Made by a program: the position numbers and the translations under genes. 6,441 bases of DNA from Coprobacillus sp. CAG:605 (GTDB taxonomy: Bacteria; Bacillota_I; Bacilli_A; RF39; UBA660): the NCBI GenBank assembly GCA_000433255.1, contig HF998231.1, positions 2,481 through 8,921 on the forward strand. Reading direction: 5' to 3'. The notes under the pieces were generated by a model that was not told the DNA's origin, ran no database searches, and saw only the letters and a list, made by a program, of their open reading frames with translations. Shown piece after piece: positions 1 to 6,257 of this stretch. How positions within the stretch are numbered: the stretch's first letter is position 1; every line of letters starts with the position of its first letter.

Positions 1-1
1 C

Positions 2-835
2 CGTGGTGATATCAAACTAATTGGAGCAACAACTATTAATGAATACCACAAATTCATGGAAAACGACAAAGCTCTAAACAGAAGATTTCAAACTGTCTTA
101 ATAGAAGAACCAGACTATAATCAAACCAAAGATATTTTAAACGCTGTAAAAAAAGAATATGAATCTTTTCATGACATTAAAATTTCCCCCGAAATAATTA
201 CTGACATTCTAGATTTCACTAACAAATATCTTCAAAATAAAGCCAACCCCGATAAGTCTCTCGAAATACTAGATACCTTATGTACTCAAGCTAAGTACGA
301 AAACAAATCAACCATTACCAAAAACGACATAACTAACCTAATCTATTCTAGATATCATGTTAACTATACCTTAGATAAAGACCAAATCATAACCAAAGCC
401 TTAGATAACAACCAGGGTCTAAAAGTTAAAAATATTGAAGAATTCAAGAAAAAATTATCTAAAATATATAACTCTAATTTATATACTAATATAGATTTAA
501 ATAATTATAATAATGAATACACTATGTACCAACTTATCGGCTATCCTAACCAACCCGATAAAGAATACTTATTTCGTAAATACATTGACAATCCCTTCGG
601 GGTTATATTTCTTCAAAATCTTGATACTAACTTAAACAATCCCCTTCTTGACAAACTATTAAAAAATAAACATCTAATTGACACCTTTGGTAACGACATC
701 GATTTTCATAACATTTTATTTGTAACCCAAGCATTTTCTACTCACACATCAATTGGGTTTATCAATACCCCTAAGTCTAACGACATTCTAAGTAAATATT
801 TTATTAACTACCAAGAAATTGTTCCAATTAAGTAG
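2..835 (+). CDS. Clp/Hsp100 AAA+ unfoldase with degenerate second ATPase domain (5' partial)
   Basis: The reading frame is open from base 2, so the gene begins upstream; 277 residues are visible. Residues 1-30 match the end of a Clp D1 domain: sensor-1 strand IGATT (7-11) and arginine-finger motif ALNRRFQ (24-30). The D1 small subdomain follows, with PDKSLEILD near 83-91. From about residue 160 the order matches ClpC/ClpA D2, but key residues are gone. No GxxGxGKT Walker A is present, Walker B reads VIFLQNLD (201-208) instead of VVLLDEIE, the GYVG pore loop is deleted, sensor-1 Asn is lost (VTQA), and the chain ends at NYQEIVPIK where FRPEFxNRIDE would lie, without the small subdomain. IGF (251-253) sits at the position of the ClpC VGF/ClpA IGL loop that docks on ClpP. 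No frameshift or internal stop is seen, so I favour a divergent working protein over a pseudogene. The alignment is from memory; the N-terminal half is unseen. The likely role is cytoplasmic protein unfolding, possibly with ClpP. Confidence 0.85.
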   Translation, partial: RGDIKLIGATTINEYHKFMENDKALNRRFQTVLIEEPDYNQTKDILNAVKKEYESFHDIKISPEIITDILDFTNKYLQNKANPDKSLEILDTLCTQAKYENKSTITKNDITNLIYSRYHVNYTLDKDQIITKALDNNQGLKVKNIEEFKKKLSKIYNSNLYTNIDLNNYNNEYTMYQLIGYPNQPDKEYLFRKYIDNPFGVIFLQNLDTNLNNPLLDKLLKNKHLIDTFGNDIDFHNILFVTQAFSTHTSIGFINTPKSNDILSKYFINYQEIVPIK

Positions 836-859
836 TATTAAAGAACAATTTTTTTCTTT
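816..859 (+). terminator. Probable Rho-independent terminator at the end of the Clp-like gene
   Basis: AAATTGTTC (816-824) pairs perfectly with GAACAATTT (843-851), and weaker pairs can extend the stem. The run of T at 849-855 followed by CTTT supplies the tail. The TAG stop (833-835) lies in the 18-base loop. The stem is AT-rich and the loop long, so strength is uncertain. A competing 7-bp inverted repeat (839-845 with 854-860) lies across the tail. Confidence 0.45.
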
Positions 860-886
860 AGTAAAAGTAAAAAATATCATGAAATA

Positions 887-915
887 TAGAAAAAGCGCCA
901 CAAATATGCTATTAT
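887..915 (+). promoter_or_regulatory. Probable sigma-A promoter of cysS-yugP
   Basis: TATTAT at 910-915 is preceded by TG one base away (907-908), giving an extended -10. TAGAAA at 887-892 is a 4/6 match to the -35 consensus at 17-base spacing. The predicted start near 922 leaves a leader of about 45 bases, too short for a T-box. The leader holds an 8-bp tandem repeat and only a weak 5-bp hairpin. Confidence 0.55.
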
Positions 916-916
916 A

Positions 917-932
917 AAACCAAGAAACCAAG
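917..932 (+). repeat. Two tandem copies of AAACCAAG in the cysS leader
   Basis: Two exact 8-base copies lie at 917-924 and 925-932, overlapping the predicted transcription start. GAAAC (924-928) could pair with GTTTC (935-939) over a 6-base loop, but this is weak. No function is evident, and in AT-rich DNA it may be chance. Confidence 0.4.
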
Positions 933-966
933 AAGTTTCATAAAATACTATAGAAAGTGTGAAAAA

Positions 967-2277
967 ATGAAAATATACAATTCATTAACTGATAAATTAG
1001 AAGAATTCAAGCCAATTACTCCAGGAGTTATTACTATGTACGTTTGTGGCCCAACTGTTTATAACTACGTTCACATTGGTAACATGCGTCCTGCCATAAC
1101 ATTCGATATGGTCAAAAACTACTTTAAATACTTAGGTTACGACGTTAAGTATGCATCTAACTTCACTGACATTAACCCTAAAATTATCGCAGCTGCTAAA
1201 ACCCTAGGCCTAACTGAAAGAGAAGTTGCTAATAAATTTATTGAAGCCTACCTAAATGATTTAAACAATTTTCAATGTAGTGAAATTACATATCGTCCAA
1301 CGGTTCTTGAAAACCTTGATAACATTTATACTTTTATTACGAAACTTATTGAAAAAGGTTACGCCTATGAAGTATCAGGCGACGTTTACTTTAGAGTAAG
1401 TAAGATTAAAGACTACGGAATTTTATCTAATAACACCCTAGAAGATTTAGAATCAGGATCTCGTGTTGAAATCGACGAAAAAAAAGAAAACCCTCTAGAC
1501 TTTGCATTATGGCGTAAAACAACCGAAGGCGAACAATTTAAATCTCCTTGGGGTATGGGTATTCCTGGTTGGCACACTGAATGTGTTGTCATGATAAATG
1601 CTTTATTTGGTAAAAAAATAGATATTCATGGTGGTGGCGTAGACTTGAAATTTCCTCATCATGAAAACGAAATCGCCCAAAGTATGGCTCTAAATAACAA
1701 TCACTTAGCTAACTTTTGGATGCATAATGGTCACATAAACGTTGACGGCATAAAAATGAGTAAATCCCTAGGAAACTTTATTCTTGCTAAAGACTTTATC
1801 CAAAATCACTCTGCCAACAGTATAAAATTAGCAATGTTCAAAACTCACTATCGCTTGCCATTTAATATTAAAGAAGAACTTCTAGAAGAAACCAAAACCC
1901 TTGATGAAAAAATTCAAAGTGCTTTAAAACAAGCTAATCTAAAAATTCAACTAGCTAATCTAAAATCAGGTCAAATAACACAAGATACCAAAACAAATGA
2001 AATTATGGACGAAGATTTCAATACTCCAAATTTAATAACTTACCTAATTGATTTAATAAAACAACTAAATAGTGCTATGCGTGCTAATTTGCCATTTATT
2101 GAAACCTATGATAAAATAATACTAATTGTAAATATTTTAGGACTTCACTATGATTTACAAGAATTAAGTGTGGAAGATAAAGATTTATATAATAATTGGA
2201 ATGAAGCTAAGAAAAATAAAAATTATGAACTAGCTGATAAGTTGCGTGAACAATTAATCAATAAAAATATTATTTAG
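967..2277 (+). CDS. cysS: Cysteinyl-tRNA synthetase
   Basis: This enzyme is a class I aminoacyl-tRNA synthetase that charges tRNA-Cys with cysteine using ATP, in the cytoplasm. The catalytic signatures are HIGN at residues 36-39 and KMSKS at 263-267. The zinc site that selects cysteine is complete: Cys27, Cys206 (WHTEC), His231 and Glu235 (FPHHENE), matching E. coli Cys28/Cys209/His234/Glu238 with a constant small offset. At 436 residues it is shorter than the usual 460-470. The C-terminus stops after ADKLREQLINKNII, without the xDTPxGTxW-like tail common in bacterial CysRS. The ATG at 967 is chosen because the protein begins at the normal distance before the zinc-site Cys; GAAAG at 953-957 is a weak ribosome binding site. 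It is first in a probable operon with the zinc peptidase gene 8 bases downstream. Confidence 0.97.
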   Translation: MKIYNSLTDKLEEFKPITPGVITMYVCGPTVYNYVHIGNMRPAITFDMVKNYFKYLGYDVKYASNFTDINPKIIAAAKTLGLTEREVANKFIEAYLNDLNNFQCSEITYRPTVLENLDNIYTFITKLIEKGYAYEVSGDVYFRVSKIKDYGILSNNTLEDLESGSRVEIDEKKENPLDFALWRKTTEGEQFKSPWGMGIPGWHTECVVMINALFGKKIDIHGGGVDLKFPHHENEIAQSMALNNNHLANFWMHNGHINVDGIKMSKSLGNFILAKDFIQNHSANSIKLAMFKTHYRLPFNIKEELLEETKTLDEKIQSALKQANLKIQLANLKSGQITQDTKTNEIMDEDFNTPNLITYLIDLIKQLNSAMRANLPFIETYDKIILIVNILGLHYDLQELSVEDKDLYNNWNEAKKNKNYELADKLREQLINKNII

Positions 2278-2281
2278 GAGG
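2276..2281 (+). promoter_or_regulatory. Perfect ribosome binding site overlapping the cysS stop
   Basis: AGGAGG shares its first two bases with the TAG stop of cysS (2275-2277) and lies 4 bases before the ATG at 2286. It fixes the start of the peptidase gene and suggests that its translation may be coupled to cysS. Confidence 0.8.
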
Positions 2282-2285
2282 AATT

Positions 2286-2951
2286 ATGGATTTAATATTA
2301 GTAATTATAGTTATTTCAATACCTTTGATAGCGCAAATTGGGGTATCAAGTAATTATCAAAAATATAAAAGAGTAAAAAACACTAAAGAATTGACTGGGT
2401 ACGACGTTGCTCGTAAAATTCTTGACGAAAATGGGTTAGAAGATATTTATATCGTTGAAACTAGAGGTGAATTAACCGACCATTATGATCCAACAAAGAA
2501 GGTTGTTCGTCTCTCAAGTGACATCTACCATGGCAAAACCGTTGCCGCTATGTCAGTAGCGTCTCATGAATGTGGACATGCTATACAAGATAAAGATGGC
2601 TATACTTTTATGCGTATAAGAAGTGCAATATTTCCTATAGTGAATGTTGCAACATCAATTTCTTATTGGATAATCTTACTAGGTTTCTTATTTGAACTAC
2701 TAGATTTGATATATATAGGCATTGCCTTAACCTGTCTAGGTTTACTATTTCAAATAGTTACGTTACCTGTTGAATTTGATGCTTCCAAAAGAGCCGGTGT
2801 GTTCTTAAAAGAATACAATCTTGCTACCGAAGATGAAAGCAAAGGCGTTAAAAAAATGTTAGGAGCCGCTGCCATGACCTATGTAGCCGGTGTTCTAGCA
2901 TCCGCTCTTCAAATACTAAGACTTATTCTTGTAGCGCGTAATAACGACTAA
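2286..2951 (+). CDS. yugP: YugP-like membrane neutral zinc metallopeptidase
   Basis: This 221-residue protein fits the YugP family (Zn_peptidase_2), a group of small membrane zinc peptidases whose substrates are mostly unknown. The zinc-binding HExxH motif is HECGH at residues 94-98, inside a SHECGHAIQ context typical of the family. Glu163 in LPVEFDAS, after the membrane segments, is the likely third zinc ligand. Hydrophobic segments are seen at about 3-21, 114-137, 139-162 and 192-216, so the active site should sit next to the inner membrane. The length is normal. It follows cysS by 8 bases behind a perfect AGGAGG and ends just before a strong terminator, so it is the last gene of that unit. 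I see no biochemical link to cysteine charging; the pairing may be only co-transcription. Confidence 0.92.
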   Translation: MDLILVIIVISIPLIAQIGVSSNYQKYKRVKNTKELTGYDVARKILDENGLEDIYIVETRGELTDHYDPTKKVVRLSSDIYHGKTVAAMSVASHECGHAIQDKDGYTFMRIRSAIFPIVNVATSISYWIILLGFLFELLDLIYIGIALTCLGLLFQIVTLPVEFDASKRAGVFLKEYNLATEDESKGVKKMLGAAAMTYVAGVLASALQILRLILVARNND

Positions 2952-2953
2952 TT

Positions 2954-2979
2954 AAGTTCCAGATATCTGGAACTTTTTT
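2954..2979 (+). terminator. Strong Rho-independent terminator after yugP
   Basis: Bases 2954-2975 form a perfect 22-base palindrome: arm AAGTTCCAG pairs with CTGGAACTT around a central ATAT. It runs straight into T2974-T2979. It starts 2 bases after the yugP stop and separates the cysS-yugP unit from the following operon. Confidence 0.92.
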
Positions 2980-3014
2980 GGAATAAAAAACGTCAAACTA
3001 AAAACTTAATAAAT

Positions 3015-3023
3015 TGCTATAAT
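3015..3023 (+). promoter_or_regulatory. Extended -10 promoter of the three-gene operon
   Basis: TGCTATAAT is a perfect extended -10 (TG at 3015-3016, TATAAT at 3018-3023). It lies between the yugP terminator and the first gene and predicts a leader of about 39 bases. No good -35 is seen at 17 bases, which extended -10 promoters can tolerate. An overlapping alternative is TTGCTA (3014-3019), 17 bases, then TAATAT (3037-3042). Its -10 would leave a leader of about 20 bases. Confidence 0.65.
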
Positions 3024-3068
3024 TACGAAATTATGTTAATATATTCTTAGAAAAGAAAGAGGGATATT

Positions 3069-3326
3069 ATGAACGCTAACGATATAAAAGCAGGAGACAT
3101 TTTAGAATACGAAAATAATGATTATGGAATATTAAACGTAGTTACTTATGGTGGTACAGTTTATGCTATCGCAAACCAAATGCAAGACAATGATTTCTTA
3201 GACAATATGGCAATTTTTAAGTTTGAAGACGATTTAATGTACCTAGTTGAAGACGAAGATACGCTTAACACATTAAAAAAATTATTTGAAACTAACTTAG
3301 AAAAACTTATTAAAGATAACTTATAG
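3069..3326 (+). CDS. Small acidic protein, DUF1292/YrzB-like in pattern
   Basis: This is an 85-residue soluble, acidic protein without signal peptide or membrane segment. Its pattern is several short beta strands (ILEYENN, YGILNVVTYGG, VYAIANQ), then AIFKFEDD (48-55), an acidic VEDEDT (60-65) and a C-terminal helix (66-85). This resembles the small DUF1292 (YrzB-like) proteins of Bacillota, with a strand, an F.E element, VEDE and a final helix, but the match is by pattern only. Those proteins have no well-defined function. AGAGGG just upstream (3058-3063) supports the ATG at 3069. It is the first gene of a tight operon, with 10 bases to the next gene. It shares spaced residues with the other 85-residue protein at the operon's end. 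It could be a partner or chaperone of the large protein; this is inference. Confidence 0.8.
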   Translation: MNANDIKAGDILEYENNDYGILNVVTYGGTVYAIANQMQDNDFLDNMAIFKFEDDLMYLVEDEDTLNTLKKLFETNLEKLIKDNL

Positions 3327-3330
3327 GAGG
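3325..3330 (+). promoter_or_regulatory. Perfect ribosome binding site overlapping the upstream stop
   Basis: AGGAGG shares its first two bases with the TAG stop at 3324-3326 and lies 6 bases before the ATG at 3337. It fixes the start of the 872-residue protein and repeats the TAGGAGG arrangement found at 2275-2281. Confidence 0.8.
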
Positions 3331-3336
3331 ATATAT

Positions 3337-5955
3337 ATGAAATACACTGAAGAACAATTAAACCTATTAAAAGAAAATGGCATTAAAAGCTTAGTCTTAG
3401 AACATCAAAGAGACCAAAAACTTCAAAATACGATCATACCTTTTGACCAACAAATCTTTGAAGACTTAGCTAACCTAAGTATGAGTGAAGAAATTAATGA
3501 GACTTTATATACTAAATATGACGAATTTTTAGCAACATATGGTATTGTTTTACCAGAAGATGCTACTGAAGAAGATAAAAATAATTACAAAACGAAAATT
3601 CAATTATTTGTCATGGGGTTACAAGCTCAAATTAATAAAGAAACTAAACTTATTGAAGACGCCCTAAATTACACTGTTGAAGAAATAAAAGCTATGGATA
3701 CACCAGATAAAGATAAATTATTAGAAATTAAAAATAGAATAGCGCCTTTTGAAACCCTAATGCCAACTAAAGAACCAACAGAAGAATACAAAAAAGAAAT
3801 ACAAGGTTATATTGACTTATATAATGAAATCTACACTGACTCAAAACCAAGTATCAGCGCTGATTATGGTTATAGTCAACTATTAGATATCGTATTTAGC
3901 CATGAAGACGAGCTATCTAAAGAAGACAATGAAATAAAAAAATATATTGAATCTAAAATTGGCGCAACATCCACTGATATTAATGGATTTTCAACAGAAA
4001 AACAAAATGATTGTACGAGAAAAATCATTTACGTAGCAGCAGGTATGTTGGATGCTAAAAATGGTAAAAACTATGCTGAAACATATAAAGATTTTGCATA
4101 TTACAACAATGATTATAAATATAGTAAAGAAGAACAAAATAAAGTAGCGACTTTATACGAAACATTAAATGAAAAAAAAGTTCTAATAAAAGATGGTATG
4201 AGTGAAAACTATGTATCAAGCATAATTTTAGCAGGTGTAGCTACCGGCGAAACACACAAATTTATTGATAATAAAACTTATCAACATATTATTGAAACTC
4301 CTTTATCTAAGTTAGAAGAAGAAAAAAATCCTGAAAACATTGCCATCAAAAACACCATAATCGCTAAATATCCTGAACCAAAAGATGAATCTAAATATGC
4401 TGCTTACGCTAAGAAAGTCTTAAAAACAATGGATTACAGTGATGAAGAAATTATCAAAGACGAAGAAGATATTACTTCTAAAATGGTAAACCAAGATTAT
4501 ATTAAACTTGAAGAACTAGTTCAAAATACGGATGTTCAAAGGTTTGAGAATAATCAAAATATTGAAAGATGTAACCAATCTATTGCCTTATTAAATAGAG
4601 TGATTAATGAAAAGTACGTTCTAACAGATGAAGAAAAAATATCATTAAATATTGAACCAGCAACAGAAATTACAGAAGAACTTGCTAGACAAAAACTAAC
4701 TGATTTAGAAAAGGAGTTAGCAGAATTAAAAGAATTACAAACAAGTTATAATAAAAAATATAATACATATAATACAGCAAAAATTGATATAAGCAATAAT
4801 TATAGTGATATTCTTAATGTTGATTATTCTAAATCTATTTCAGGAAGATTAGGCGAATTAAGAGCTAAAACAGCCAGCAAATTTAAATATAGTGCTGGTT
4901 CTGTAAAAGAAAACGCTTACTATGCTCTAGAAAACTTAAAATTAAAAGGCGTAAAAGCGAAAGAAAAAGCTACATCTACAATTGAAAAAGGTAAAGAAAA
5001 AGTTGCACCAGGAATTGAAAAAGGTAAAGAAGTAGCTAAAAAAGGCGCTAAAATAATCAAAAAAGGTGCTTTCAAAGTAAAAGACTGGGTTGACAAACAC
5101 GTAGTTAAAAAAGTTCAAAAAATCGTTCGCAATGTAACACCTGATAAAATTGCCGCCTTAGTAATCGGTGGTGCCATTGGAATATCTGTATCTCTTGTCT
5201 TTGGGCATGTAGGCGTCATGGTCATGGACCTTGGTATCGTACTAGCTAAAAGTAAAATAAAAAATCAAATTATTGCTAATCAAGAACTAGAAATTAAGAG
5301 ATTAAAAGGTGAAATTGAAGCCGAAAACATTGAACAGCCATCTAATGCTTTACTAGATAAAATAAAAAATTCCAAAATAGGTCAATACTTCCAAAGCGAA
5401 GAGGGACTACAAGCACTATCTTGGGGATTAAATGCTGCTTTAATTGCTGGAACTGCTACTGAAATTGGTAAAACCATCTATAATGCTAAAGTAGCACCTA
5501 AAACTACTAACTCTGTAACATCAACACCAAAAGCTGAGGCAGCAGCTCCAGAGCCACAAGTAACTACCCAACCTGCTACCCCAACTCCTGAAGCTGTTAC
5601 TCAAGCTCCAACTCCCGCAACACCTAACTACGAAGGTATTAAATTAGGCAATCAAGTAGGAGGCTACAATGTTTCTCATGGCTACGATACAGCATCATAC
5701 GCTGTTAATAATATTAACCGTGAAAGCTTGCTTTCTAATATTGTAACTAAAGATTCTGTATTTAAACGCTTTGCTATCTTAAATCAAGATGGTACAGTTG
5801 CTCAAATAATTAACACTCCAGGAACCTCACTTGCTGATTTAGCAAGCCAATATGGAGCTGAAAATATTGCTGTTGATGTAGCTAACTCAAGCGGAGTATC
5901 TCAAGCTTGGACAACGGCAGCTGACTTAATTAACACAGTAGGAAAGGGGTTATAA
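3337..5955 (+). CDS. Large multidomain, probably membrane-anchored protein of unknown family
   Basis: I do not recognise this 872-residue protein. Residues 1 to about 485 are acidic, mostly helical and lack a signal peptide. A likely coiled coil runs through about 445-482 (LTDLEKELAELKEL). Residues about 499-604 are lysine-rich and amphipathic, with IEKGKE repeated at an 11-residue period (549-565). A hydrophobic, glycine-rich segment spans 605-637, followed by a short charged helix (about 639-668) and a second, weaker hydrophobic stretch (about 691-711). Residues about 722-766 form a Pro/Thr/Ala/Glu-rich linker of the kind often found in exported or surface parts. A compact C-terminal domain of about 105 residues (768-872) follows. 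Basic residues flank both sides of the first hydrophobic segment, so topology is unclear; one reading is a cytoplasmic N-terminal part and an external C-terminal domain. There is no LPXTG motif, and I see no catalytic motif. It is the middle gene of a three-gene operon. Confidence 0.85.
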   Translation: MKYTEEQLNLLKENGIKSLVLEHQRDQKLQNTIIPFDQQIFEDLANLSMSEEINETLYTKYDEFLATYGIVLPEDATEEDKNNYKTKIQLFVMGLQAQINKETKLIEDALNYTVEEIKAMDTPDKDKLLEIKNRIAPFETLMPTKEPTEEYKKEIQGYIDLYNEIYTDSKPSISADYGYSQLLDIVFSHEDELSKEDNEIKKYIESKIGATSTDINGFSTEKQNDCTRKIIYVAAGMLDAKNGKNYAETYKDFAYYNNDYKYSKEEQNKVATLYETLNEKKVLIKDGMSENYVSSIILAGVATGETHKFIDNKTYQHIIETPLSKLEEEKNPENIAIKNTIIAKYPEPKDESKYAAYAKKVLKTMDYSDEEIIKDEEDITSKMVNQDYIKLEELVQNTDVQRFENNQNIERCNQSIALLNRVINEKYVLTDEEKISLNIEPATEITEELARQKLTDLEKELAELKELQTSYNKKYNTYNTAKIDISNNYSDILNVDYSKSISGRLGELRAKTASKFKYSAGSVKENAYYALENLKLKGVKAKEKATSTIEKGKEKVAPGIEKGKEVAKKGAKIIKKGAFKVKDWVDKHVVKKVQKIVRNVTPDKIAALVIGGAIGISVSLVFGHVGVMVMDLGIVLAKSKIKNQIIANQELEIKRLKGEIEAENIEQPSNALLDKIKNSKIGQYFQSEEGLQALSWGLNAALIAGTATEIGKTIYNAKVAPKTTNSVTSTPKAEAAAPEPQVTTQPATPTPEAVTQAPTPATPNYEGIKLGNQVGGYNVSHGYDTASYAVNNINRESLLSNIVTKDSVFKRFAILNQDGTVAQIINTPGTSLADLASQYGAENIAVDVANSSGVSQAWTTAADLINTVGKGL
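4981..5031 (+). repeat. Exact 18-base direct repeat, 33-base period, inside the large gene
   Basis: The sequence encoding IEKGKE occurs identically at 4981-4998 and 5014-5031. The 33-base offset equals 11 residues, the period of amphipathic helices in apolipoprotein- or LEA-like proteins. Further KKGA/IIKKGA units downstream (to about 5070) suggest decayed extra copies. It points to growth of the basic region by internal duplication. Confidence 0.75.
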
Positions 5956-5956
5956 A

Positions 5957-6214
5957 ATGAAAAATAAAGTTTTAACTTTAAAAGACAAAACCCAACTTTA
6001 TATAGTTGACGAAGTAACTTATAAAAATCATCGTTACATTTATGGTATGCAATGCGACAATAAAGCCGGTACGATATATAACACCCATATGGTTTTAGAA
6101 GCTAAAATAAATCAAGGTAAACTAGTTATTGATAATATCAATGACTTTGCCACTGCCTCTGTAATTAACAACATTTTTATAAGTCGCTTTATGAAAGAAA
6201 ATATAATGGCTTAG
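5957..6214 (+). CDS. Small protein of unknown function, related in pattern to the operon's first protein
   Basis: This 85-residue soluble protein has no signal peptide or membrane segment. It has strands near 4-9, 13-21 and 26-32, a further strand pair (MVLEAK, KLVIDN) and a C-terminal helical part (63-80). It shares VTY, a Tyr five residues after it and a following MQ-D-N cluster with the protein at 3069-3326; both are 85 residues long. This suggests distant paralogy. The start is supported by AAGGGG (5944-5949), 7 bases upstream, and only one base separates it from the large gene's stop, so translation is probably coupled. The last codons and stop are part of the terminator stem. I do not recognise a function; a partner of the large protein is an inference from position. 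Confidence 0.8.
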   Translation: MKNKVLTLKDKTQLYIVDEVTYKNHRYIYGMQCDNKAGTIYNTHMVLEAKINQGKLVIDNINDFATASVINNIFISRFMKENIMA

Positions 6215-6231
6215 TTAAGCCATTTTCTTTT
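6205..6231 (+). terminator. Rho-independent terminator overlapping the end of the three-gene operon
   Basis: AATGGCTTA (6205-6213) pairs perfectly with TAAGCCATT (6216-6224), followed by a T-rich tail, TTCTTTT. The TAG stop at 6212-6214 is inside the hairpin, so the stem encodes the protein's last residues. It closes the operon that begins at 3015. Confidence 0.88.
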
Positions 6232-6257
6232 GGAAACAATTAGAAAGAAGGATAAAT

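Noticed and set aside
2..835. The Clp-like gene as a pseudogene
   Set aside because: The frame is open throughout, the secondary-structure pattern of D2 is kept, IGF is retained and a probable terminator lies at the stop. Loss of catalytic residues alone does not show gene decay.
839..860. Hairpin from the perfect 7-bp inverted repeat TAAAGAA/TTCTTTA as the terminator
   Set aside because: The stem is almost all A-U and no T-run follows it. The 816-851 stem with its T tail fits better.
836..966. T-box riboswitch upstream of cysS
   Set aside because: The whole gap is 131 bases and the leader from the predicted promoter is about 45, with no stem I-like structure, no T-box consensus and no terminator/antiterminator pair.
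3069..5955. LXG/type VII toxin or toxin-antitoxin reading of the small gene plus large gene
   Set aside because: No LXG or WXG motif, no recognisable toxin motif, and the C-terminal domain gives no nuclease or other catalytic signature by eye. A partner role for the small proteins is equally consistent.
6202..6207. TATAAT as a promoter for the HAD gene
   Set aside because: It lies inside the end of the upstream gene, has no -35 match at 17 bases, and the terminator hairpin would follow directly within the transcript.
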